A stretch of DNA of 64,000 nucleotides from Mytilus galloprovincialis (taxonomy: Eukaryota > Mollusca > Bivalvia > Mytilida > Mytilidae): assembly GCF_965363235.1 (NCBI RefSeq), contig NC_134845.1:15562101-15626100 (forward strand), in the 5' to 3' direction. The notes under the pieces were generated by a model, which had not been told where the DNA came from, searched no databases, and was given only the letters and a program-made list of their open reading frames with translations. This document shows, in pieces, positions 1 through 10,642 of the stretch. Position 1 is the stretch's first letter. Each line of letters opens with the position of its first letter. Made by a program: the position numbers and the translations under genes.

Positions 1-685
1 GTTGACTCATTCATATGAAAAAAGGTTTTATGTAACTATATTACATAAAATAAAATTGAGAATGGAAATGGGGAATGTGTCAAAGAGACAACAACCCGAC
101 CAAATAAAAAACAACAGCAGAAGGTCACCAACAGGTCTTCAATGTAGCGAGAAATTCCCGCACCCGGAGGCGTCCTTCAGCTGGCCCCTAAACAAATATA
201 TACTAGTTCAGTGATAATGAACGCCATACTAATTTCCAAATTGTACACAAGAAACTAAAATTAAAATAATACAAGACTAACAAAGGCCAGAGGCTCCTGA
301 CTTGGGACAGGCGCAAAAATGCGGCGGGGTTAAACATGTTTGTGAGATCTCAACCCTCCCCCTATACCTCTAACCAATGTAGAAAAGTAAACGCATAACA
401 ATACGTATTAAAATTCAGTTCAAGAGAAGTCCGAGTCTGATGTCAGAAGATGTAACCAAAGAAAATAAACAAAATGACAATAATACATAAATAACAACAG
501 ACTACTAGCAATTAACTGACATGCCAGCTCCAGACTTCAATTAAACTGACTGAAAGATTATGATTTCATCATATGTACATCAGGCACAATCCTTCCCGTT
601 AGGGGTTTAGTATCATACCATCATAACATATATGAGAAGACCATAACCCGTGTCATGCCAACAACTGTTTTTAGAATAAATGTGT
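1..685 (-). repeat. 3' non-coding tail of a reverse-transcriptase element (family A repeat)
   Basis: Read on the minus strand this lies directly downstream of the RT remnant at 686-1255 and is probably its 3' untranslated tail. Positions 1-480 recur in the same orientation, relative to the element, at 42585-43010, and a short piece recurs at 4789-4865. Shared blocks include a stretch around the words gcggcggggttaaacatg and ggaatgtgtcaaagagac. The open frame at 2-214 falls inside this repeat and is not a gene. Confidence 0.7.
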
Positions 686-1255
686 TTATTTCCGACGCAA
701 AGACCTTATCAGTGACTCAATATTAACGCCAAAATATGCAGTCTTTAATGACTTGACAACAGTATCGTAATTATATCCCTTCTTAATAAGTCTATTCAAA
801 GGTTTTTTAAGTTTCTGAGGTGAATACTGACACCTTTGTGCTTTATAAAGAATATTTCCATAAAAAATTGGATGTGAAATACCTGAACGTATAAGAAGTC
901 TGCATGTTGAGCTATATTTATGAATGATGTCTTTATACCGATGATAAAATTTAGTAAATGTTTTGACCAGTTTGTGATATCGAAAACCCTGGTGTAATAA
1001 TTTTTCAGTAATACATAAATTTCTCTCGTTAAAATCTAAAACATTGTTACATACACGAGCGAATCGTACAAGTTGAGATATATAAACACCGTAAGATGGT
1101 GACAAGGGAACGTCACCATCTAAAAACGGGTAATTAACGATAGGAAATGAAAAATCATCCCTTTTATCATAAATTTTAGTATTCAGCTTTCCGTTAGTGA
1201 TATAGATATCAAGATCGAGGAAAGGGCAGTGGTCATTGTTAGTATATATGACCAT
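686..1255 (-). pseudogene. C-terminal fragment of a reverse transcriptase (Penelope-like / PKLHKNP-type)
   Basis: An open minus-strand frame of about 190 codons. It contains FLDLDIYITNGKLNTKIYDK, then FLDGDVPLSPSYGVYISQL and RFARVCNNVLDFNERN, and ends at SLIRSLRRK. This is the thumb and C-terminal part of a reverse-transcriptase family that is common in mollusc and coral genomes and usually annotated as hypothetical. The catalytic palm (YxDD) is missing because similarity starts just before FLDLDIYI; the codons further upstream to 1339 do not look like RT. The usual endonuclease domain is not visible. A different fragment of the same family, the N-terminal PKLHKNP block, lies at 39838-40230. 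Assignment to Penelope-like elements is from memory of the family; the RT assignment is firmer than the subclass. Confidence 0.65.
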
Positions 1256-2111
1256 ACATACACATACATGTCTAAACTGAAAACAATGTTCAAACCTATG
1301 ATTTTGCTGGATAAAAACCACAATTTTATATGTGTGCATTCAAAACAAATTTCTTGGTAGAGGGGTCTTAAGAGCACAAACACCATTTATATACATATGT
1401 GAGGTCTTAATTATTAGTTCTAAGATAACTACAACTTATTGTTAAGTTGAAAATAATAATTAGATTTGGTACAAAGATGTATAGAATTAGGTTAAGCACC
1501 ATGTGATAGCCAATGAAAACAATGCAAACTAAGGTTTTAAAGTTTAAAGTTTGCTTCATATCTTTTAGTTTGGAATACTTGATGTGAATTATCTCAGTGT
1601 ATCTGGGGGGATGTTTATATTCAACAATATTACATGTTATAGTATATATTAGAATAATGGTATTCTCTTTTATTTGGGTTGGAGTGCCTTACTTTTTATT
1701 CGCCAAAAGTTCTAAAAATAAGTTTTTTTTGTTTTTATATATTTGGGTTTTGTACTTGTTAGGGTTCATAGGAACAGTAAATAAGTGAATTATTCTGAAG
1801 TTGGGTAGGAAATCCACTTAAACATGTATTTTGCCTTAAAAAGAAAATGATATAATTTTGACTATTTAATAAATGTGTATTTACAGATTGGTTTTTAGCA
1901 ACCCTTTGTTATCTGTGTATCCAATATCATTTAAGATTTTTCAGATTTTCTTTTTTATATTTGAGAAACAAATGATTTTGAAAAATATTTGGTATGAAAT
2001 ATAACAATGGGACTTAAAATTTGAAAAGTTATGATCTACAGCAAATAATTTGAGGGTCATATATTTTATGCGTAATAATTATTGAATGTATATTCTCCAT
2101 TCCATCTTTTA

Positions 2112-2113
<2 letters not shown>
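1256..2113. other. AT-rich sequence, no gene seen
   Basis: Only short, low-complexity frames occur (for example 1597-1788). No splice-flanked coding block, RNA gene or recognisable repeat was seen. Confidence 0.6.

Positions 2114-2171
<58 letters not shown>
2114..2171. repeat. (AT)n microsatellite
   Basis: About 29 uninterrupted AT dinucleotides. Confidence 0.97.
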
Positions 2172-2174
<3 letters not shown>

Positions 2175-3389
2175 GAATTAAAATAATCTAGTGCCTTACC
2201 ACACATTTTACAATGAATATGCACTTTTAAATTTTTTATGGCAAATGTTATACCTGTAAGCCTTATTAAATATGCAAATATATATACGCTAATTAACTGT
2301 TAAGGGAACATTTAATTTTTCGCTGTTTAACACTTAAATGTCTACCTTTAAACAGTTTAAACATCTCTTTTTCCACATAAGATGAAAGTGAATTTCCCTT
2401 TTTAAAAGTATTCAGAATATTGTTTTATGACCTATAGTAGTTATATGTCTTATGTTATCCTTGTTATTCAATCATAGGCTAATGTTGTAAGGATATACCA
2501 TATAACAGTATTATATTAATGATATTGTTATGCCCCTTCCACTGCAGAGGGGTATTCAGTGTTTTCTAGCATGACCGTCTGTCTGTATATTTTCGAAATT
2601 AATTTCAGTTCCCTTCTTTATTTTGCCTCAACCAAATTATGAACAAAGCTTATATTACCACAAAAAAGATCAAGTTCAAATTTGGTTGGCTTCACTTTTT
2701 TGCTGTTTTAGAGTTATATGCTTCTTTATAAAAGGAAAATTTGCTATATTTTTGTTTGCGTTTTCTCACTTTAGTTTGCCTTTAACCAAATTTTATGAAT
2801 CTTAAGAAATAAGATAAAGTTCGAATTAAGGTGGCATCACTTAAACAGTTCTCCAGTTATGTCCCTTTATAACGTTATATTTAGATACTTGTTGTAATGG
2901 TGTTTCAAATTTAATCACAGTTTTGTTTGCAGTTCAATGTATTGTTATTGTTTTTGCTAGCTTATATAGTAAAAAACTATGGGTTTCATTTGTTTCTTGT
3001 TTAATAATCAAGAATTTAATAAGGTTTATAAAACCACTATATGTATCTGTGATATATTTTTAGATTTTATGTATTTTTAAAATATTTTAAAACAGACCAA
3101 TTGTATATTTTTTGTAATATGTATTTTGATATGAGTTCATGTCTTTGACATTTGTTTGTTATTTTTGTGATAATTTTGACTAGTTCTTCCATTGGTAATC
3201 TGTTTAGATGACAATATGCTAGATATTAAAATAGCTTTAACATGTTTATTTTCTTGTTTTGTTTCTTTGTTTTCAATGACATATTCTATGATACTGTTCA
3301 CACAAAAACTATATATTCCTGAATACTGTTGTACCTGAAGTAGAACTTGGCAATAGACCAACTCATGCCTATAATGATTAAGGAAATGT
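2172..3389. other. AT-rich sequence with a degenerate dispersed repeat
   Basis: Positions 2527-2960 look like an old interspersed repeat: an internal motif, 'accaaattatgaa' at 2630 and 'accaaattttatgaa' at 2777, recurs with about 145-bp spacing. The remaining sequence shows no gene or RNA. Confidence 0.45.
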
Positions 3390-3475
3390 CGTGTGATTGT
3401 CAATGAGACAAATATCAGTTAAGTTGAAATGAAGTGGATGTAGGCAACACAAACATCCTTCATCAATGAGAAAAC
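3390..3475 (-). repeat. Dispersed repeat, family D (partial)
   Basis: Contains 'attgtcaatgagacaa' and 'catcaatgag', the reverse-strand form of the family seen at 58740-58873, 25970-26080 and 19135-19235 ('gagagttg..tcattgg'). Confidence 0.5.
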
Positions 3476-3529
3476 TCTATAGTAGACTATAGAAGACGCT
3501 GACTTGAAAAATAAGAAACAATTCAATTG

Positions 3530-3689
3530 TGAAAACTAACGGCCTAAATAAAATGCTTAACTGGGCGCAGCCTGATACGACCTCAGAGGTCAAATTTGGA
3601 CAATATTCAAGCTTGATACTGTCTGAATTTGGATTGAGATCAAATTTTTGACATATAGGTTTCTGACACAAAATTGATGCGGTCAAAGA
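3530..3689. repeat. Left half of family B repeat, interrupted by a hAT element
   Basis: The stretch from 'gcgcagcctgatacgacc' to 'gcggtcaaaga' matches 6868-7015. The right half resumes at 4520 ('aaagatcttacaaatct') and runs to about 4700. In the 6868 copy the two halves are contiguous as '..ggtcaaagatctta..', so this copy was split by an insertion. Confidence 0.8.
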
Positions 3690-4519
3690 CAGGGGCATAG
3701 CTAGAAAGAAACATTGTGCAAGCAACTACCGCAAAAATTTGGGGACCCTTTTATGCAGAAAAATGTTTTCTTTTCCGGTTTTCGGTCATAGGATGGTTAA
3801 AAGAGGAGCTATATGTAGATAGGACTTATAAAAAAATTATGAATGTAAAACTATTAATAAATCTTCTGAATAGAGTAATACATAAACAAAACATATTTGT
3901 GATACAGAATTTACTCAAAATTGTCCAAAATCTGCTCTTCGGGTCTAGGCAGAAACAAACTTCTCTATTACTTTAATTGTCAATATTCACACTGAAATGC
4001 CGATGATTATGCAGTAATGCTAGTAACTGTTGTCGTTCATTGTTGATCGTACATTTGTTTTCAACATACGCAAAAAATAATGAGACTTTCCAATACTGTG
4101 TTAGCGTGTTTGCAGGGTGATTGGCACTGGTAGTCTGTCGACCACATTGCCTCGGCATATTTTCAACGATATCGAAGGGTTCTGATAATTCTAATGCCGA
4201 TTGGTACATCTCATTCAAAACTGATGAACCGTACACTGTAAAATGTGCTCCAAAAACTCCATGTCTTAGACTGAATATTATAAATTCAAATCTTGTAAAA
4301 GATACAAGTTACTGTCCGATTTTGTAATAATCTCCAATAACACTTTTATTTTGAAACCAAATGCCGTTATTTAATGATATTTCATCAATTAAAAAAGTGA
4401 CAACATAGGTGTTTCCTTTAACATTCAATCTATAAATTTTTATTTTGCCATTTTTTTTTTTGCATGCCGAATCGATGTGCACGCAACTGCGTGTTAGCGT
4501 ATAGGGAGCTACGCGCCTG
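3690..4519 (-). mobile_element. hAT-type DNA transposon, internally deleted, 830 bp
   Basis: The left end reads CAGGGGCATAGCTAGA. The right end, read on the minus strand, is CAGGCGCGTAGCTCCC. Both resemble the CAGGGGCGTAGCT ends common in hAT elements. The element is flanked on both sides by AAAGA (3685-3689 and 4520-4524). The related repeat copy at 6868-7160 has a single AAAGA at this point, which shows the pre-insertion state. A 5-bp duplication is shorter than the usual 8 bp of hAT but is known for some hAT groups. The element carries a transposase scrap and is non-autonomous. Confidence 0.8.
3973..4236 (-). pseudogene. hAT transposase fragment (ZMYM1 / P52rIPK-like)
   Basis: The minus-strand frame contains VENMPRQCGRQTTSANHPAN followed by TLTQYWKVSLFFAYVENK. 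The block 'PR.CGRQ...NHPA.....YW+VSL+.P++' is characteristic of hAT transposases and the domesticated zinc-finger MYM-type 1 / 52-kDa repressor-like proteins derived from them. Only about 60-80 residues remain. The DDE residues, BED finger and C-terminal dimerisation domain are not present, so it cannot act. It lies inside the 3690-4519 transposon and explains its origin. Confidence 0.65.
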
Positions 4520-4788
4520 AAAGATCTTACAAATCTATTGCGCGATACTATACAATTTAAGATTTCTTCTTGAAACTTTACAAAAATTCGAAATATTTTA
4601 TAAAAAGAAATGAATCCCTTAAAAAAAATCTTGGAACAATAACCCAAAAAACTCAATCCCAGCCTTTCCTTTGTAGTATGAAACCCTGTAGTACAATTTC
4701 ATATATTTTCAAAAACAAAAATAAATACAATATTCTATATTTTTTTACACATTTTACATCAAAGTCCTTTGATGGTTTTACATCTAAT

Positions 4789-4865
4789 AAAATTGAGAAT
4801 GGAAATGGGGAATGTGTCAAAGAGACAACCCGACAATAGAACAGACAACAGCAGAAGTTCACCAA
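4789..4865 (+). repeat. Family A repeat fragment
   Basis: The sequence 'aaaattgagaatggaaatgg' through 'acaacagcagaag' matches 51-125 of this window in the same orientation and 42885-43005 in the reverse orientation. Confidence 0.8.
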
Positions 4866-5349
4866 TAGGTAAAGTCTTTTTCCATGCGAGATTGATAGAT
4901 TTCACAAATATGTATATGATGTATTTATGCCTGCAGTTTTAATAGGAACTGATTAATGTTGAACCACAATTATAACTGACAGTCTCTTTGAATATAAGTC
5001 GATTACCAATGCATTAATAATAAATAACCTCAATGTGATGCCTAGAATCAGAACCATTTTCATAACACTATCTGAATTCATGATTCATCTATTGTAGCAG
5101 ATTATGGATTACTTGATGATACATTTAATCAAATCAGTATGGCTTATTTATTTGACTTTATTTAAGGGTTTTTGATGAGTCTTTAGTAGACAAAATGAAT
5201 GTTTGGCATACAAAATTTGAATTCAAGTATCTGTAATGAGTATATTTCCATTCCCATTTCCATTCTCAATTTTATATTCATATGCACTTTAAATAGAGTT
5301 CAACTTTGCAAAGAATGACCATCAGCTGATAGCAGTTTATGAACTCAGG
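4866..5349. other. No gene seen
   Basis: AT-rich. A reversed scrap of family A (fragment of 'ccatttccattctcaatttt') sits at about 5249-5275. Nothing else recognisable. Confidence 0.6.
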
Positions 5350-6340
5350 TCTTATTAGGGCCCCGCCGACGGCGGGTCGCCCTATAGTGATCAGTCTGTC
5401 CGTCCGTCCGTCTGTCCGTCTGTCCGTCCGTCCGTAACACTTTCGTGTCCGCTCCATATCTAGAGAACCGTTATGATTTCATACTTAATACTTAACATGA
5501 TTATTAACCAACACCAGAGGGTGTGTCATGTTGTATGTACAACTTCCTAGGTCAAAGGTCAAGGTCAAAAACTTTGGTTTCAGTTGACAACCCTGTGTCC
5601 TGTGGTGAAGATCGTGTCCGCTCCATATCTAGATAACCATTATGATTTCAAAGTTTATACTTGACATCCATTTTAACAACCACCAGAGGGTGTGTCATGA
5701 TGTATGTACAACTTCCTAGGTCAAAGGTCAAGGTCAAAAACTTTGGTTTCGAGTTGACAATCCTGTGTCCTGTGGTGAAGATCGTGTCCGCTCCATATCT
5801 AGATAATCATTATGATTTCAAAGTATATACTTGTCATACATTGTAACCACCACCAGAGGGCGTGTCATGATGTATGTACAACTTCCTAGGTCAAAGGTCA
5901 ACGTCAAAAAAACTTTGGTTTCAGTTGACAACCCTGTGTCCTGTGGTGAAGATTGTGTCCGCTCTATATCTTGAAAACCGTTATGATTTCAAATATTATA
6001 CTTGACATCTATTTTAACCAACACCAGAGGGTGTGTCATGATATATGTACCACTTCCTAGGTCAAAGGTCTGTCTGTCTGTTGGTCTGTCCATCGCTAAC
6101 AAATTTGATCCACATTATATTTTGAGAGGACAGCTGTTATTATTTCATACTTTATACCTGACAAACATTTTCAACTTAACATATATATTAACCAACACAA
6201 GAGAATGTGTCATAATGTATGCATCCTAGGTCTAAGATCAGTCTGTCGGTCTGTCCATCTGTTCGTTGTTCTTAACAAATTGTGTCCGCTCTACCTCTCG
6301 AGAACCATTAATATTTCATACTTTATACTTGGTGGGTCAT
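5350..6340 (+). repeat. Tandem repeat, about 170-bp unit, four clear copies
   Basis: 'gtgtccgctc' recurs at 5445, 5614, 5784 and 5955 (periods 169-171), with a degenerate fifth at 6282. It is preceded by a GTCCGTCCGTCT-type minisatellite (about 5390-5435) and a GC-rich start 'gccccgccgacggcgggtcg'. Each unit contains 'ccagagggtgtgtcat' and an AGGTCA cluster. The short open frames at 5661 and 6002 are readings of this repeat, not genes. Confidence 0.9.
5549..5567 (+). promoter_or_regulatory. Triple AGGTCA cluster (DR1 followed by DR0)
   Basis: Three perfect AGGTCA hexamers, at 5549, 5556 and 5562; the first pair is separated by one A (a DR1). The cluster repeats in the next units at 5718 (all three), 5888 (third hexamer is ACGTCA) and 6059 (two, the second ending in T). 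DR1 is the preferred site of RXR-type, HNF4-type and COUP-type nuclear receptors. Binding in vivo is inference; it is part of a repeat. Confidence 0.4.
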
Positions 6341-6389
6341 AATATATTGAAGGCATAATTCTAAAAATATGTGACAAATATCAATTGGG

Positions 6390-8340
6390 CAGCACCTTTA
6401 AACATATTGTTCAAACATCAATCCATATATCCAGAAGTCACCTTAGAGTAGTAATCAATGAGTTCACATCATGCAGTCATATCACTATTATACTATGAAA
6501 GTAAGATGAGAATATTTATCAGTTTTAACTTAAAATCTTAGATCAAAATCACACATGAGACTATGTAATAACTTCAAATAATGCTTCATATCAGATTATC
6601 CATACAACTTATTTACCCCACGTTATTGACAGCGGGGCCCACAGAGATGGCTCCCATCTCAATGATATCTAGTTATTTTTACTACATAGAACACCAATCT
6701 TCTCTTTGTTTCTCACTGCTTATAGTACCTGGTATTTCAAAAAAAATCAAAAGCACAAAAACTTAACATTGACCACTGAACAATGAAAGTGAGGATTATC
6801 TATACACCAGATATAATCAACCTACTGCTTAAAGCATTTGAAAAACAGACCAAATCACAAAAAAAATGCTTCACTGAGCACAGCCTGATACGACTGCAGA
6901 GGTCAAACACCAAACAGTTGGGGCAAGTTTGAAACTGTCTAAATTTGGATTGTGATAAAGTTTTTGACATATATGATATAGATTTCTGACACAAAATAAA
7001 TTTGGTCAAAGATCTTAAAAATCCATTATGAAATACTGTGCTATTGCGCTATACTGTTCAATTAAAGATTTCTTCTTGAAATGTTTTAAAAATTTTGGAG
7101 AAAAGAATATGAACCACCCTAAAAATTTGGTGAAAGAAATCCCCCCTCAATCTTTTTAACCCTGTCCTCTTGGAGTAATTACCCCCTTACTCAATCCCAA
7201 CCTTATAGTACAATATAATACACTTAAACAAGTTATTGTCTGGAAACTATAAAATGGTTGTTTTTTACCCCTTTGTTGCCTCTAATTCCTGCACGTTTGG
7301 GGCTATCACCCCAAACTCAATCCCATAGTGAGTTCCATTCACTTGAACTAAAGTAATTGTCTGGGAACCTAATGTTTCTTTGGCCGACAACATCATAGCA
7401 TTAATAGAAAAAAGAAAATTGGCTGTCGTATAAAATCTTAACATTGACCAATGAATCATGAAATCAGGTCATGGTCAAATGATACCTGCAAGACATGGAC
7501 ACCTTACAACTATTCCATTCACCAAATATAGTTCACATACTGCTTTCAGTATCTCAAAAAGGGACCTTAGAAAATCCTATAATTTTAACCTTGATCACTG
7601 ATACATGGATTGAGGTTGAGGTCAATTGACTACACATTGCAAGGATCCCATTTACCAAATATAGTTATCCTATTTCCTATTCAATCCACCATTTTCTACA
7701 TTTACTACATTTGAAAATGCCTGTACCAAGTCAGGAATATGACGGGTTGTTATCCATTTGTTCGATGGGTTTTATCCTTTGATTTTGCCATTTGATTAGG
7801 GACATTCCGTTTTGAATTTCCTCAGAGATCAGTATTTTAGTGATTTTACTTTTTTATTTCTTATAATAAATGAGAAATTCACATTACCAAATTTTTGTTC
7901 AAGCAGTCACTGAACCATACACCTACATGACACCTATACAACCATGTTATACCATTATGCTTCCTCAAAATATGTGCAGTCATATGTTAAAGAATAATGA
8001 AATTTTGTTTTCAATCAGTCACTAAACCATGAGAAAAAGGTCAAGGACAATGGACATCTGACAGACAGAAAATTTGTAGCATAAGGTATATATTTAAAAG
8101 GTATAGTTTTAGAGGAAATCACCATAGGCAAATTGTAATACAAATGTACCTGTCTTGTATTCTGTGAGATAAAAACAGCATATAAAGACAAAGAGCCGTC
8201 AACAACAGCTGTTCCAGGTACACAATATGGTTGAATTTAACCAGTTTTACATGCATAAAAACATTCTCCTTTTCCTATTTAGATTACCCTGGTATGTCTT
8301 AAAAGTCTGAAGAGAGACATAAAGCAACAATTTTCAATAT
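6390..8340. repeat. Old interspersed-repeat mosaic
   Basis: A family B copy lies at 6868-7160. Repeated words such as 'caccaaatatagtt' (7527, 7658) and 'cactgaaccat' or its variants lie between. A family C copy at 7725-7862 ('gtcaggaatatgac' to 'agtgattttac') also occurs at 35735 (same strand) and at 62500 and 63836 (opposite strand). The frames at 6800-7009 and 7265-7459 (minus) fall in these repeats and are not considered genes. Confidence 0.65.
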
Positions 8341-10342
8341 TTTGATCAGTTGAATTAGAAAATTGCGATTTAGAAATGTACATACCTTTTGAAGCGATGA
8401 CAATTGCTACACTCAAGCACAACCGGAAAATCCTCTCACAGTTTTTATTGCGGAACCAATTGTTCTGCGTGTGTAGATTACCAGCCGTGTTTAAAGTAAT
8501 TCAAGAATAACAACCAATATCTTTTATTGTCCCACATTGTGACATATAATATAAATATACAAAATACTAACACTAAAACAAGGGAATGTTGCTGGTGGAT
8601 CTCAAAACTAACGTCTTGATCATACATTATATCCATACACAAATAACAAAATCTATATCACAGACGCATGTATGTTCTGTACAATATTTCTAACTGGTTT
8701 TAATGATACATTGTAAGGTAAATTGAAAAAATATTAACTTACTAATTAATGTATGCATATTTCAAAATCACAAAAATGATGTTACAAATTGGTACCGTTC
8801 ATAAAAATTGCTGACATAATATATGCGTTTTAAATAATTCATTAGGTTGTGACTATCAAAGATTTCAGGTAAACAAATCATCATGAGAGCTTTAGAAGAG
8901 ATTAAAAATTCAAGGAATTTCACTCAATGTCCTGCAAATAATAACATTAGTCTTTAAAAGACACTAAACAAATACTACAGATAGTATACCTGTATTAATA
9001 TTGGTTTTGTAAATATTGTGGTTAAAGAAATATGGTGGTTAAGTACTATGAGTACCAGGTTATCTATTAAATTGATTGGCGTTTGGTAAAATGCAGAGAA
9101 TAATGATGCTGAGAATTATTAAGAGTGAAATAAAATACTCAGTGTAATCATTCATGCAATGTTAGCTTCTGTTGCACAGTTTACAAATGGAAAGGGGGTA
9201 ATATGCATACCTGCAAAACTCTTAAATGAAAATTTCAAAACACCAATTAATTAAAAAAAAACATTGGTGGCACAACACTTATGTTCAATATAAAACAAAG
9301 GATATGTGAACTTGTGGTATGATTTGCAATAAGAGCTGTCCATTAGAGCCTGTAGAACTTAAAATATCACCAGGTCATTTTTATGACCTTCAACGTTTGT
9401 TTTGTTTCTGGTTTTGTTATATACGAGTTTCAGCTGAGTAAATATTTGCAGACAATGACACAAAACATAACAAAAATATTTATAAAAATCCATATTTAGT
9501 AGAACCTAAACTTAACTATAATTTAAATCTATATTCAAATATATTCTTCCTAACAATGAAGAAAAATCCAGAGAAGAATTGCAATACTAGATTGCTCAAT
9601 ATATAATAGTAAAAATACAAAGAGACCGTGCCTTAGAACTTTATATATTTTGAAAATTCTGGATTTCAGATATGTTTAAACATTTAATGCATTATCCTTT
9701 TAATTACCAAAAAAATACAAGTTAGGAATATAAAAATAAAAAAATGTCCTGATACAAAAGGTGTACAATAAATATATGTACATATGAAGAACAACAATCA
9801 CATAAATATTGTTCTCTTTTACTGGTGGTTAAAATACATGCATATGAAAATAGGAATAATCAAGACTGTGTTTGATATACAAATAAGACAGCCAATTCTT
9901 ACTGATAAATTCACACCCTTAAGTTACCCTGGTTTTGATAGTTTGATTTGGGTAATCTTATACAGGTATAATTATGTTCAAATACAGCCATACATATACA
10001 TTGTACATAACATAAAAATATTTCATGAGTATTAAGACAGATTATTTCAAATATTTTGTTCAAGATTGTTAGACAAATATCTAGAAATATCAAAGGGAAA
10101 AAGTTGAAAAAATTATGCTACTTATATAAGTATTTTCCACACATGCAGCATAAATAAATTTCAGTATAACATAGTATCACAGCATTGAAGTAATCAAATA
10201 AAACCAATGAGAAGTTAAAATTTTATAATTTACCAGTGTCATTACTGTTTGATTTCACAGAAAATCATCATTTTCACTAATTTTTCTTCTTTTAATCAGA
10301 TTAAATAAGTGGCCAGTATTTCCCCAAATCACGTACATTTAC
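8341..10342. other. AT-rich sequence, no gene seen
   Basis: No coding block. A possible 5' exon-like stretch on the minus strand near 8381-8500 ends in a good donor (AAAAG/GTATGT) but has no supporting downstream exon; see the rejected list. Confidence 0.55.
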
Positions 10343-10642
10343 GGAATGACTGTAATATTTTTTCTGTCTATGAAAAAATAACATAAAAAATTTGGTGCAC
10401 ACTGAATAACGCGTGTAGCGGGTTATTTAACAGTGTGCACCACTTTTTTTATGTTATTTTGAATAGACAGAAAAAATATTACAGTCATTTCTTATAATTT
10501 AATTCTAAATTCCATTTTAAACCGTAGAAAACCATGAAAAAACATTGATGACGTCGCGGTCACATGACTAAATTATGTCTATGGGCTCATAACAAAATAA
10601 CGTCAGCCAATCAGAAGACGCGTTACATCCAAAATTAAATTA
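10343..10642 (+). mobile_element. Hairpin element with CRE and CCAAT motifs (family G), copy 1
   Basis: 10344-10488 is a foldback: 'gaatgactgtaatatttttt' at the left is matched by its reverse complement near 10470-10488, and inner arms pair over 'ggtgcacactg' with 'cagtgtgcacc', even to 'aataac'/'gttatt' around the loop. The 150-bp tail that follows contains TGACGTC, TCACATGAC, ACGTCAGCCAATCAG and ACGCGTTAC. A second copy in the same orientation lies at 34612-34913. No coding capacity; a MITE-like, non-autonomous repeat. Confidence 0.8.

Noticed and set aside
4309..4656. 115-codon minus-strand frame crossing the hAT element end
   Set aside because: It spans the transposon/repeat junction at 4519, so it is a chance fusion of two repeats.
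8381..8500. Possible minus-strand first exon with donor AAAAG/GTATGT
   Set aside because: No downstream exon on the minus strand could be found between here and position 1, so it may be chance.
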